Assembly: GCA_027366035.1 (NCBI GenBank)
Contig: DAHXLK010000012.1
Location: forward strand, 1-42,793
Length of the DNA: 42,793 bases
Direction: 5' to 3'
Source of the DNA: Chlamydiota bacterium
GTDB taxonomy: Bacteria > Chlamydiota > Chlamydiia > Chlamydiales > SM23-39
A program made the position numbers and the translations under genes. Each line of letters opens with the position of its first letter. Positions within the stretch are counted from its first letter, which is position 1. Under the pieces are notes generated by a model. It was given only the letters and a program-made list of their open reading frames with translations, was not told the DNA's origin and searched no databases. Of the stretch, positions 1 through 7,712 are shown piece by piece.

Positions 1-1
1 A

Positions 2-136
2 TTTATTGGCCCTGAAAAAGGCTTCACGGAACAAGAACTACACTATCTACAAAACAAGGGAAAAGGGGTAAGATTGCATCCAAATATTCTAAGAGCCGAA
101 ACAGCTGCTATTGCAGCTGTCTGCCTGCAAGCTTAG
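2..136 (+). CDS. rsmE: 16S rRNA (uracil-1498-N3) methyltransferase RsmE, 3' end only
   Basis: Partial gene entering from the left edge; 44 codons and a TAG stop are visible. The reading frame begins at base 2 and shows the conserved C-terminal signature of the SPOUT-class RsmE family: a GPEKGF motif (family GPEGGF) followed about 20 residues later by LRAETAAIAA (family LRTETAAIAA). These motifs form the knotted SAM-binding site. RsmE methylates U1498 of 16S rRNA in the small subunit. The start and most of the protein lie outside the window. The stop is followed within about 5 bases by a copy of the dispersed repeat described below. Confidence 0.85.
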   Translation, partial: FIGPEKGFTEQELHYLQNKGKGVRLHPNILRAETAAIAAVCLQA

Positions 137-140
137 AGAA

Positions 141-262
141 GGGAACTGTTCGATCTTCGCTTTGTCGTTAAAATTTAAGCCTTGCAAAGCCGGTTTGATT
201 TTTTTGAAAGTGACATATCCTACTAAGTTATAGGCGCTTTTAAAAAGTGCAAATCCGGGGAA
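141..262 (+). repeat. Dispersed intergenic repeat, copy A
   Basis: This copy begins with an ACTGTTCGATCTTCGC end and contains the core TTGCAAAGCCGGTTTGATTT followed by GAAAGTGACAT and a TTATAGGCGCTTT block. The same order of blocks occurs in reverse orientation at about 23497-23662, and the core alone recurs at 11530-11566. It lies immediately behind rsmE. An antisense reading frame across it looks like an accident. The remaining bases up to the transposase RBS (263-410) hold nothing I recognise, apart from an inverted GAGCGTA / TACGCTC pair at 371-377 and 423-429. Confidence 0.7.
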
Positions 263-429
263 TTCTGTAAACGACAAAAAATGATTTGAAGAAAGAAACT
301 CGCTGAAATGTCCATATATTCCGTTGGTTATCAGAGATATAGTCGAAAGTTGTGGTTGAGAGGCTAAAAGGAGCGTATCCTTAATGATTTTTTCGACCGG
401 GAAAAAATCAAGCAAAAAGGAGTACGCTC

Positions 430-1395
430 ATGAAAAAGTTTGTCCTTCCACATGATAAAAATCCATCAGGAACTTCCCCACGATCAGCCTTCGAAGAAGT
501 TCTGAGAGAGGGGGCGAGAAAAATGCTGCAGGAAGCAATGGAGGCTGAGGTCGCTGAATATATCCAAGATTGTCAGGAACTAAGAGACGAAATGAATCGA
601 CGGTTGGTCATCAGAAACGGACACCTCCCCTCAAGGGACATCTTGACGGGTATCGGCTCCCTGAATATCCGACAGCCAAGAGTCAGAGACAAGAGAGAAA
701 ACGCGTTCTTTTCAAGCGCTATCTTAAGAAAATACAAGAGACGGGCTCCTAGCCTCGATGCAGCTATCCCGGAGCTTTATCTCCGGGGTATTTCGACGAA
801 CAATTTTCCAGAAGCTCTCACCGCTCTTCTAGGAGAAAAAGCCTCCGGACTCTCCTCTACAACCATCACACGATTGAAAGAGGTCTGGGAACAGGAATAC
901 CAATCTTGGCAAGAGAGGCGATTTGACAATACACGCTACGTTTACATCTGGGCTGATGGGATCTATTTCAACATCCGATTGGATGAGGACAGGCCCTGCA
1001 TGCTGGTGCTCATAGGAGCGACAGAGGATGGGAGGAAGGAGTTCATAGGGTTGCACGATGGGTCCAGAGAGAGCAAGCAGTCCTGGAAGGACTTTTTGCA
1101 GAACTTGAAGTCAAAAGGGCTGATTATGGAACCTTCGCTGGCAGTAGGAGATGGAGCTTTGGGATTTTGGGCAGCTCTAGAGGAAGAATATCCTCGATGC
1201 CGACAACAGCGATGTTGGGTACACAAAACGGCCAATATTCTGGATAAGATGCCCAAGAGTGTGCAGCCGAATGCCAAGAGAATGATCCACGAAATGTATA
1301 TGTCTCCCACGAAGGAAAAGGCTTTCAAGGCATACGATGAGTTTTTGGCTCACTATTCAGCAAAATATCCGGGAGCCGGCAATTATTATCATTGA
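430..1395 (+). pseudogene. IS256-family (Mutator-type) transposase, 3'-truncated
   Basis: Transposase of the IS256/Mutator group, which moves an insertion sequence by a DDE mechanism. The N-terminal part is intact: helical DNA-binding region, NGHLPSRDILTGIG and PRVRDKRE stretches typical of the family, the first catalytic Asp in WADGIYFN (about residue 176) and the second in VGDGALGFW (about 240). The family is about 400 residues long; recognisable sequence stops near residue 316 (about base 1378), and the C-terminal region with the catalytic Glu of the IEST..TVR motif is missing. The last residues are read from unrelated flanking DNA. The start has a good RBS (AAGGAG, 7 bases upstream). No right-hand inverted repeat is seen. 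The protein should be inactive. Confidence 0.85.
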
Positions 1396-1429
1396 GAATT
1401 TTTCTAGAATCGGTTCATACTCCGATTTG

Positions 1430-2074
1430 ATGAAGAAATATTTTCTTACCGGTCTTGCCATCTTCCTCCCCTTAGCGATTACCATCGCTATCGTGATCTT
1501 TATCGTTAATTTCCTCACCAAGCCCTTTATGGGACTCGTCGCAAAAATTTTATCCCATACTACGATCCCTAACGTCGATTTTCTTTTTTTATCTCATGAA
1601 CAAGTAATCCGCTATGGAAGCCAGGTCGCTATACTTATCGCCCTTTTTTTCTTTACTATCCTCTGTGGCTTTTTTGGCAAGTGGTTCATCTTTAGATCTT
1701 TGATCCATCTTTCTAACCTGGTTTTGGCAAAAATTCCTGTGGTCAATAAGGTCTATAAGACAACGCAAGATATCATCAGCACGATCTTTTCTTCTAAAAA
1801 AGGGGCTTTTAAAAAGGTGGTGATGGTCCCTTTCCCCTATAAAGAAGCCTACTCCCTCGGACTGGTGGCAAGGGAATCTCCAAAAACTTGTCAAGACACC
1901 CTAAAAGAAGAACTCATCACCGTCTTTATTCCAACCACCCCAAATCCGACTACGGGAATTCTTATGATTTTTCCTATTAAAGATGTAGTCTTTCTCGATA
2001 TGAAAGTCGATGAAGCGGCTAAATATATCATCTCCTGCGGAGTTGTCGTCCCAAAAAAGAAGGAGGGCTCATGA
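1430..2074 (+). CDS. DUF502 family membrane protein (first of a tandem pair)
   Basis: Integral membrane protein of the DUF502 family, function unknown. The ATG at 1430 gives the typical family N-terminus (MKKYFLTG followed by FLPLAITIAIVIF). The open frame extends upstream to 1337, but those codons come from the transposase/flank junction, so the internal ATG is preferred; its RBS is weak. Two hydrophobic segments are seen, near residues 5-28 and 68-90. Conserved family features include the IPVVNKVYKTTQDI stretch and a C-terminal SCGVVVP motif. The stop overlaps the ATG of the paralogue by 4 bases, so the two are probably translationally coupled. The IS256 fragment lies directly upstream and may have displaced the native promoter. 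Confidence 0.75.
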   Translation: MKKYFLTGLAIFLPLAITIAIVIFIVNFLTKPFMGLVAKILSHTTIPNVDFLFLSHEQVIRYGSQVAILIALFFFTILCGFFGKWFIFRSLIHLSNLVLAKIPVVNKVYKTTQDIISTIFSSKKGAFKKVVMVPFPYKEAYSLGLVARESPKTCQDTLKEELITVFIPTTPNPTTGILMIFPIKDVVFLDMKVDEAAKYIISCGVVVPKKKEGS

Positions 2075-2694
2075 AAAAATATTTCATGGCAGGGCTGGTC
2101 ATCTTAATTCCTGTAGCCATTACTTTTTTCCTCGTCGTATTTTTACTGGATTTTTTTACCGAACCATTTCTCAGCGTTGTCAGGGAGTTTTTGAAAGGTC
2201 TTCACCTCAACCTATCCCCTACTCAAACCTCTGCCATTGCAAGGGTAGGTATCTTCTTTATCCTTTGCCTCTTCATCCTCTTCCTTGGAATGGTAGCTAG
2301 ATGGTTTTTCTTCCGCTCTCTCATTAATCTAGGCGATAAAATCCTCTCCAATATCCCCTTTATTAAGGGGATCTACCAACTCTTTAAAGATATTGCAAGC
2401 GCCCTTTTCACCACCGAAAAAAGGGCCGCTTTCAAACGGGCCTCCCTCGTCCCGTTCCCTCATAAAAATAGCTATTCTATCGGTTTTGAGACAGGAGAGA
2501 TCCCTTATGCCTGTGGCAAAAAGCTTACCTCCTCCTACACACCTGTCGTCATACTCACCGCCCCCCACCCCATCTCAGGCTATCTTGTCTTCATCCCCAA
2601 CAAAGATATTCACAAGATAGATATGACCAATGAAGAAGCTTTAAAATTCCTCATCTCTTGTGGCGTGATTATCCCGGAATCTCATGAATCATAA
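2071..2694 (+). CDS. DUF502 family membrane protein (second of a tandem pair)
   Basis: Paralogue of the preceding gene: MKKYFMAGLVILIPVAITFF at the N-terminus, IPFIKGIYQLFKDI in the middle and ISCGVIIP at the end. It has two predicted membrane segments, near residues 5-30 and 55-80, and a soluble C-terminal half. The ATGA overlap with the first copy suggests an operon and possibly a two-subunit membrane complex; that is inference. Function is unknown for the family. It overlaps the downstream holC-like gene by 11 bases. Confidence 0.8.
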   Translation: MKKYFMAGLVILIPVAITFFLVVFLLDFFTEPFLSVVREFLKGLHLNLSPTQTSAIARVGIFFILCLFILFLGMVARWFFFRSLINLGDKILSNIPFIKGIYQLFKDIASALFTTEKRAAFKRASLVPFPHKNSYSIGFETGEIPYACGKKLTSSYTPVVILTAPHPISGYLVFIPNKDIHKIDMTNEEALKFLISCGVIIPESHES

Positions 2695-3097
2695 AGTTAT
2701 CTTCTTACTCGTAAAAGATCTTAAGCAGAAACTAACGAAACTTGTATCTATCGTCCATTATCACTTTTCTCATAAAGAACATCTCCTTCTCATCACATCC
2801 GACTTAAAAGCCACCTCCTATCTCGATAACCTCCTGTGGGAAACCCCCCAAGACAGCTTTTTGCCCCATATTATCACTGATAAGCCTTGTGAAGAGCTAA
2901 TCGTCCTGACCCAAGAGAAAAAAAACCTAAATGGGGCAAAATATATCTTTAACCTCTCCCCTACCCCACTCTTTCTTCCGAAGCCCCCTAAAATTATCTA
3001 TGAATTTGAAGACCTTACTTCGCTGCCGAAACAGCTCCTTTCTAAAAAAAGATTCCAAGCCTATAAAGAGGCCAAGTATCCTATCGAATCCGCTTGA
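2684..3097 (+). CDS. holC: DNA polymerase III chi subunit (HolC-like)
   Basis: A 137-residue protein resembling the chi subunit of the DNA polymerase III clamp-loader complex, which contacts SSB. Recognisable features: LLLITSD, then LDNLLWETPQDSFLPHI (family LDxLLWxxxxxSFLPH, residues about 47-63) and an EELIVLT strand. Length is close to the family norm of about 140-150. It overlaps the upstream DUF502 gene by 11 bases and is probably co-transcribed. The assignment rests on this central motif; the N- and C-terminal parts are divergent. Confidence 0.65.
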   Translation: MNHKVIFLLVKDLKQKLTKLVSIVHYHFSHKEHLLLITSDLKATSYLDNLLWETPQDSFLPHIITDKPCEELIVLTQEKKNLNGAKYIFNLSPTPLFLPKPPKIIYEFEDLTSLPKQLLSKKRFQAYKEAKYPIESA

Positions 3098-3122
3098 TCA
3101 TTTCCCTTTTATTCCCTATAAT
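3094..3122 (+). promoter_or_regulatory. Predicted sigma-70-type promoter for the small basic protein genes
   Basis: TTGATC (-35, 3094-3099) and a perfect TATAAT (-10, 3117-3122) are separated by 17 bases. The predicted transcription start near 3129 is just upstream of an AAGGA ribosome-binding site (about 3136-3140) and the ATG at 3149. The -35 overlaps the stop region of the holC-like gene. Confidence 0.6.
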
Positions 3123-3148
3123 TGCCCTATTGCATAAGGACACCATCC

Positions 3149-3313
3149 ATGACAAGGCTGAGCAAACAAGCGAGAAAAAGAGCAGTTAGCCCTAGAAAAA
3201 GACAAAAACCCTCTGTCAAAACAGGGGAAAAAAAAGACACGTTAAAACTATGCTATAAAGAACATTTTAATGCGGTCACCTCTCCCGCAACATTCATATC
3301 CCGTATTCAATAA
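3149..3313 (+). CDS. Small basic hypothetical protein (54 aa)
   Basis: A 54-residue Lys/Arg-rich protein starting MTRLSKQARKRAVSPRKRQ. The ATG at 3149 is preferred over an upstream one because it has a well placed AAGGA site and lies behind a clear promoter at 3094-3122. The N-terminal half is strongly basic, suggesting nucleic-acid binding; the C-terminal half (CYKEHFNAVTSPATF) is not recognised. It precedes another small basic gene and ybeY, a setting linked to ribosome function. I do not recognise the family. Confidence 0.5.
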   Translation: MTRLSKQARKRAVSPRKRQKPSVKTGEKKDTLKLCYKEHFNAVTSPATFISRIQ

Positions 3314-3326
3314 AGGTTTGGTATAT

Positions 3327-3488
3327 ATGTCACGACATCCCAGTTATGGAAAATCTATAAAAGGTGCTAAAAAAAGAAATGTCCTTAAACGTTTTGAAAG
3401 AGTACAAATCTTAAGACAGCTAGGGAAGTGGGTAGATGGGGTCAATAAGAAGGTAACCGGCCTACCTAAAACTCCCAGTGGTCTATAA
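3327..3488 (+). CDS. Chlamydiae/Verrucomicrobia/Planctomycetes small basic protein
   Basis: A 53-residue basic protein beginning MSRHPSYGKSIKGAKKRNVL, with KRFERVQILRQLGKW in the middle and a GLPK motif near the end. This matches the small basic protein family known only from the PVC group (TIGR04137, as I recall it); a ribosome- or RNA-related role is suspected but not established. The start at 3327 follows an AAAGG site about 11 bases upstream and gives the conserved MS.HPS N-terminus, so longer in-frame starts are rejected. It overlaps the GTG start of ybeY by 11 bases, which fits a rRNA-processing context. Confidence 0.8.
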   Translation: MSRHPSYGKSIKGAKKRNVLKRFERVQILRQLGKWVDGVNKKVTGLPKTPSGL

Positions 3489-3915
3489 ACGTATTACCGT
3501 CTATAACAAACAGAAGGCTATAGCCTTATCTCTACCCGCCGTTACAAAACTGGCAAAAGCCCTACTTGCGTTTCTAAAAATTCCCAACTATGAAATGATC
3601 CTCCATTTTGTCGCTCCGGCAACTATCAAAAAAATCCATAAAAATTTTTTTAACGATCCCTTAATAACCGACTGCATTACCTTCCCTTACTCCCCTCCTT
3701 TTTTGGGAGAGATTTTTATCTGCCCTAAAGCTGCCATCCTCTACTGCAAAAAATATGGCGGTAACGTAAAAAAAGAGGTTACCTTATATTTAGTGCATGG
3801 GATATTACATCTGATAGGATATGACGATATACAGGCCTCTCAACGAAGAAAAATGCGAAGAATGGAAGAAAAATGTATGAAGTACCTATATGAGCACTCC
3901 CTTCTCTTGGCTTAG
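3478..3915 (+). CDS. ybeY: Endoribonuclease YbeY (rRNA maturation)
   Basis: Single-strand-specific metal-dependent endoribonuclease involved in 16S rRNA 3'-end maturation and ribosome quality control. The family motif HGxLHLxGYDH is seen as HGILHLIGYDD (residues 107-117): the first two zinc-ligand His are present, the third (usually His) is Asp117. Also seen are TDCITFPYSPPFLGEIFIC, the usual T.VLSFP...GEI region. At 145 residues it is near the family norm. GTG start at 3478, overlapping the upstream gene by 11 bases; the 3' end overlaps the next gene by 26 bases, so this is a tightly packed operon. Confidence 0.85.
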   Translation: MVYKRITVYNKQKAIALSLPAVTKLAKALLAFLKIPNYEMILHFVAPATIKKIHKNFFNDPLITDCITFPYSPPFLGEIFICPKAAILYCKKYGGNVKKEVTLYLVHGILHLIGYDDIQASQRRKMRRMEEKCMKYLYEHSLLLA

Positions 3916-5203
3916 CTCTCCTATCTTTCCTATCCTTTGCCTTTTTGGTGTGGGGATTTTGACCAGTTTTTATTCCTCCTCTCTTATTTTGGGAAGGTTT
4001 CAGGCTAAAGATTATCTAAAAAAAAGGGAGAAATCGTTTTTTTTTCACTCCCTTTTTATCCGTTTTTTTCCTAAGAACCAATGGGAAAATTTGAGTCTGA
4101 TTTTGAGCTTTACGAAACAAATTCTACTTGTGCTCTATGCAACTTTTGCTTTTTTTTACACCCTTTTTACTCTATCTTCAGGAAAGCTTTCCGAACATAT
4201 CTTCAGTCTTTTTTTTATAGCTCTTTTGTTAGTGTTGGTATCGATCGTAATCGATATCGTCTTTCGCTCTTTTGCTAATGCCTTTCCCTATGCCCTACTT
4301 TCCCTATCTACCCCATTTACCTCCTTTTTTCTCACCCTCTTTTTTCCGATTACCGCTCCTTTAATCAAGCTGAGTTATCTCCATAGTAACTACAAAAAAG
4401 AGAAAGAACCCTCTTTACAGGGTAAAGACCGGATCAAAGAGATGTTGAACGAGTCGGAGATTGGTCAGTATCTCGACCCCTATGAACACAAATTGATTAC
4501 TTCGGTCATCTCCTTTCAAAAGCGGGTGGTCAAAGAAATCATGATCCCGAGGATTGACATGGTCAGCCTCCCTATAAATACTCCCCTATCTGAAGCAGCT
4601 TCCCTTTTTATGAAAGAGAGGTATAGCCGTATCCCGCTGTACAAGGAAACGGTAGATAAGATAGAAGGGGTCCTCCTCTATAAAGATCTCTTGCAGTACC
4701 TGCTTGAAAAAGAGACTCTTTCTACCTCAGCTGAGGTTTTGGCGAAACCGGTTATTTATGCCCCTGAAAATAAAAAAATTTCTCAGCTTTTAGCAGAATT
4801 TAGAAGTCAAAAGCTTCACCTTGCTATCGTAGTCGATGAATATGGCGGCACGGAAGGGATCGTTACTATAGAAGATATTTTAGAAGAGCTTGTAGGTGAG
4901 ATCGAAGACGAATATGATTTGGAAAAGGACGAGCTTTTTTGGAAGCTTCCTTCCGGGAGTTGGGTCGTAGATGCTAAGATGAGTATTATCGATATTGAAA
5001 ACAAGTTGGGGATCCATATCCCCGAACATCCCGAATACGAGACGATCGGAGGTTATATTTTTCATAGAGCGGGGAAGATCCCGTTGCAAGGATGGACCAT
5101 CCATCATGATGATTTTGATCTAGAAATTCTCACCTCCTCAGACCGGGCGATAGAAAAAATTCGAATTACCCCAAGAAGAAGGGAAGAAGAGATTTCCATA
5201 TAA
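3890..5203 (+). CDS. CNNM/CBS-domain transporter-like protein (CorC/HlyC-type 'hemolysin')
   Basis: Membrane protein with the CNNM (DUF21)–CBS–CBS–CorC_HlyC architecture associated with divalent cation (Mg2+/Co2+) transport. The N-terminal ~165 residues hold 3-4 hydrophobic segments with a divergent DUF21 domain. The tandem CBS region (about 200-330) starts with VVKEIMIPRIDMVSLP and includes YSRIPLYKE and IVVDEYGGTEGIVTIEDILEE. A C-terminal CorC_HlyC domain (about 350-435) contains YETIGGYIF. The gene starts inside ybeY. It corresponds in context to the CBS-domain protein next to ybeY in Chlamydia. Confidence 0.85.
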   Translation: MSTPFSWLSSPIFPILCLFGVGILTSFYSSSLILGRFQAKDYLKKREKSFFFHSLFIRFFPKNQWENLSLILSFTKQILLVLYATFAFFYTLFTLSSGKLSEHIFSLFFIALLLVLVSIVIDIVFRSFANAFPYALLSLSTPFTSFFLTLFFPITAPLIKLSYLHSNYKKEKEPSLQGKDRIKEMLNESEIGQYLDPYEHKLITSVISFQKRVVKEIMIPRIDMVSLPINTPLSEAASLFMKERYSRIPLYKETVDKIEGVLLYKDLLQYLLEKETLSTSAEVLAKPVIYAPENKKISQLLAEFRSQKLHLAIVVDEYGGTEGIVTIEDILEELVGEIEDEYDLEKDELFWKLPSGSWVVDAKMSIIDIENKLGIHIPEHPEYETIGGYIFHRAGKIPLQGWTIHHDDFDLEILTSSDRAIEKIRITPRRREEEISI

Positions 5204-5228
5204 TAAAAAAAAGGATACACTTGCTTCT

Positions 5229-7127
5229 ATGAGACGATCTATTTGTTATAGCGAACCTTCCAATGCCATAGCCGGACAAAAAGGGACCTGGAAGTTTATC
5301 TATACCACTGCTACCCCCCTCCCCAAAGGGACAAAAATAAAATTTGATCTCTTAACTCAAGGGAGAGCTATCGATTGGGATATCCCGCAAACCGATCTCA
5401 AAGAAAAAGCAAATATTATCTGGGCAGAAACAAAAAATCAGAAAATTTCTGCCGTCCCTTCTACCAACAAACAGACCGCCCAGACCTTTTTCGAGTTTTT
5501 ACTCCCGTCAGAGCTAAAAATCGGCGAGACCTTTATCATCCATATCGGCACTACTTTATCCCTTCAAGAAAAAGGAAATACCTGCCAAAAAACTATTCAA
5601 AGAAAAAGGCCCTTTTACCTTTACATCGACCCTAAAGGAAAGGGGGACTACAAAGAGGGCGAACTGTTTCAAATGGATATCAAAGGCGGCCCTCTCAATG
5701 CCATTCGGGCAATCACCCCATCTCTAGTTGCCCGAAATAAAAGATTTGATGTCATCGTCCGTTTTGAAGATAGCTTCGGTAATCTTACCAACAATGCTCC
5801 TTTAGGGACTTTAATCGAGCTCTCTTACGAACACCTTAGAGAAAATCTCAACTGGAAGATCTTCGTCCCTGAAACGGGCTTTATCACATTGCCCAATCTC
5901 TATTTCAACGAACCGGGTGTTTACAAGATCAAACTTCACAATTTAAAAAATAACGAAATATTCTTTTCAGATCCTATCAAATGCCTCTCTGAGTCCAATG
6001 TGACCCTATTCTGGGGATTCTTCCATGGAGAATCGGAGCGTTATGACTCCCTATACAATATCGACTCCTCCCTCCGTCACTTCCGAGATGATCAAGCCCT
6101 CAACTTTTATGCTACCTCCTCTTTCGATTCAGAAGAAGAGACTCCTACCGATAATTGGAAAGCTTTAACTTCACATATTGCCGAGTTCAATGAAGACGAT
6201 AGATTCATCACCTTCCTCGGCTCTCAATGGGAGGGAGAGCCTTCTAGCGAAGGGGTAAGGCAATTTCTCTACACCAAAGAGAACAAAAATATCTTTAGAA
6301 AAAAGGATACAAAAACAAGCGCATTAAAAAAAATCTATAAAAGTCTATCTCCTAAAGAGCTCCTCTCGATCCCTACCTTTACTATGGGAGGCAACTCTAC
6401 CTATACCTTTGATGAGTTTCAACCTGAATTTGAAAAGGTGGTGGAAATCTATAATGCCTGGGGCTCTTCCGAATGCACTAGCGGCGAAGGAAACCCCCGT
6501 CCCATCAAAGGGACAGGGAAAGGGAGTGTGGAAGAAAACCCTGCCGGTTCCATACAAAGGGCTCTAAAAATGGGGTGTCGTTTCGGCTTCATTGCAGGAG
6601 GTTTAGACGATCGGGGGATCTATGACGGGCTCTATGATAGTGATCAAGAACAGTACTCCCCGGGCCTCACGGCTATCCTCGCTAAAGAGCAGACAAAAGC
6701 TTCCTTAATAGAAGCGCTGCACCACCGCTTATGCTATGCGACAACCGGCGCAAGGATCATTGTCGGTTTTTCCATTGCAGGCTCTTCTATGGGCTCCGAG
6801 CTAAATAATAAGACCAAACCGGGACTTGACTTTAACCGCCACATCTCAGGCTATGCTCTCGGCAACGCCGCCATTCAAGAGATTGCCATCATCCGAAATG
6901 GAGAGATCCTTCAAAAGTTACAACCTAAAGATTACCATACCGATTTCACCTATGATGATACCACCCCTCTCCACCAGATCCTTCTACAAGGAAAATTTTC
7001 TCCCCTCCCTTTCGTCTACTATTACCTTCGTGTAATACAAGAAAATGGCCACATCGCATGGAGCTCTCCCATCTGGATCGATTACCATCAAGGCAACCAC
7101 ACGCACAAGTTAAAACAAAAGAAATAA
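5229..7127 (+). CDS. DUF3604 family protein (predicted PHP-like metal-dependent hydrolase)
   Basis: A 632-residue protein matching the DUF3604 family. The N-terminal ~250 residues are beta-rich (AGQKGTWKFIYTTA...). The central domain begins TLFWGFFHGESE (normally DLHxHT-like: L.WGDLHGHS), and FITFLGSQWEGEP, EIYNAWGSSECT and FIAGGLDDRG follow; these resemble the metal-binding blocks of PHP-type phosphoesterases. A C-terminal beta domain (QEIAIIRNGEIL...AWSSPIWI) is typical. Substrate unknown; no signal peptide is seen. The spacing of 25 bases from the CBS gene suggests co-transcription. A downstream gap at 7128-7259 carries the promoter of the next gene. Confidence 0.75.
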   Translation: MRRSICYSEPSNAIAGQKGTWKFIYTTATPLPKGTKIKFDLLTQGRAIDWDIPQTDLKEKANIIWAETKNQKISAVPSTNKQTAQTFFEFLLPSELKIGETFIIHIGTTLSLQEKGNTCQKTIQRKRPFYLYIDPKGKGDYKEGELFQMDIKGGPLNAIRAITPSLVARNKRFDVIVRFEDSFGNLTNNAPLGTLIELSYEHLRENLNWKIFVPETGFITLPNLYFNEPGVYKIKLHNLKNNEIFFSDPIKCLSESNVTLFWGFFHGESERYDSLYNIDSSLRHFRDDQALNFYATSSFDSEEETPTDNWKALTSHIAEFNEDDRFITFLGSQWEGEPSSEGVRQFLYTKENKNIFRKKDTKTSALKKIYKSLSPKELLSIPTFTMGGNSTYTFDEFQPEFEKVVEIYNAWGSSECTSGEGNPRPIKGTGKGSVEENPAGSIQRALKMGCRFGFIAGGLDDRGIYDGLYDSDQEQYSPGLTAILAKEQTKASLIEALHHRLCYATTGARIIVGFSIAGSSMGSELNNKTKPGLDFNRHISGYALGNAAIQEIAIIRNGEILQKLQPKDYHTDFTYDDTTPLHQILLQGKFSPLPFVYYYLRVIQENGHIAWSSPIWIDYHQGNHTHKLKQKK

Positions 7128-7184
7128 AAATTTTTTTAATCATAAGTTTTTGATCATTAAACAGATATAAATATTATTCCCCTT

Positions 7185-7214
7185 TTTACCTTTTCTTAAT
7201 ATCCTCTTTATAAT
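7185..7214 (+). promoter_or_regulatory. Predicted promoter of the 122-aa protein gene
   Basis: A TATAAT at 7209-7214 is preceded by TTTACC at 7185-7190 with an 18-base spacer. The region is A/T rich and lies about 45 bases before a strong AGGAGG ribosome-binding site and the ATG at 7260. Confidence 0.45.
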
Positions 7215-7259
7215 TATGCTATAGGTTTTAAAAGAAACAAAAATCATTAGGAGGTTATT

Positions 7260-7628
7260 ATGGGAAAAGGAACAGTACCAGTACCGGGAACGTCAACACC
7301 GGCAACATTACCGGTAGAAATAGGGCCGGCGGCAAAATCACAACCGGCAACCACACCCGGGGGGAGTGGTGCAGCTCGATCTTGTTTGATAAGTTATGCA
7401 GCTGATACAAGGGTATGCAGAACAGCAACTTACTATTTGCGTAGAGTAGCAGATCTATTCTTGCAGGGAGTAATTTGGATTAGAGATAAAATTTTTGGAG
7501 CACCACGATCAGAAAAGCTATCTACACAAACAGTAGTTTATCGAAAATCTACTCTTGGTGAAAAAGCATTGTGTCTACTTACTTTAGGCCTATTTGGAAG
7601 GATACGATCTGAAGAAGTTAATTCTTAA
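7260..7628 (+). CDS. Hypothetical 122-aa protein, monocistronic
   Basis: Not recognised. The ATG follows a perfect AGGAGG site, and the gene is enclosed by its own predicted promoter and a strong terminator, implying high and independent expression. The N-terminal 40 residues are low-complexity (Gly/Pro/Thr/Ala: VPVPGTSTPATLPVEIGPAA). The C-terminal part is basic with one amphipathic/hydrophobic stretch (VADLFLQGVIWIRDKIF) and an ALCLLTLGLFGRIR tail. There is no clear signal peptide. A disordered N-terminus, small size and lineage restriction resemble secreted chlamydial proteins, but that is inference only. Confidence 0.7.
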   Translation: MGKGTVPVPGTSTPATLPVEIGPAAKSQPATTPGGSGAARSCLISYAADTRVCRTATYYLRRVADLFLQGVIWIRDKIFGAPRSEKLSTQTVVYRKSTLGEKALCLLTLGLFGRIRSEEVNS

Positions 7629-7652
7629 ACAATACCCGCTTTACTCTTCTAT

Positions 7653-7689
7653 AAAAAAAACCACGAGCAAAACTCGTGGTTTTTTTTTC
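7653..7689. terminator. Rho-independent terminator (bidirectional form)
   Basis: A run of A, then CCACGAG, a CAAAA loop, CTCGTGG and nine T. The seven G/C-rich pairs flanked by A:T pairs make a strong intrinsic terminator for the 122-aa protein gene; symmetry allows function on both strands. Confidence 0.9.
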
Positions 7690-7712
7690 TATAAGTCCCT
7701 ATAACGGAAAGT

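Noticed and set aside
89..415. 108-aa minus-strand reading frame at the left edge
   Set aside because: It lies antisense to the rsmE end and repeat copy A, has no RBS and no recognisable protein features.
2393..2620. 75-aa plus-strand frame in the second DUF502 gene
   Set aside because: Alternate-frame shadow; Pro/Ser-rich and without RBS.
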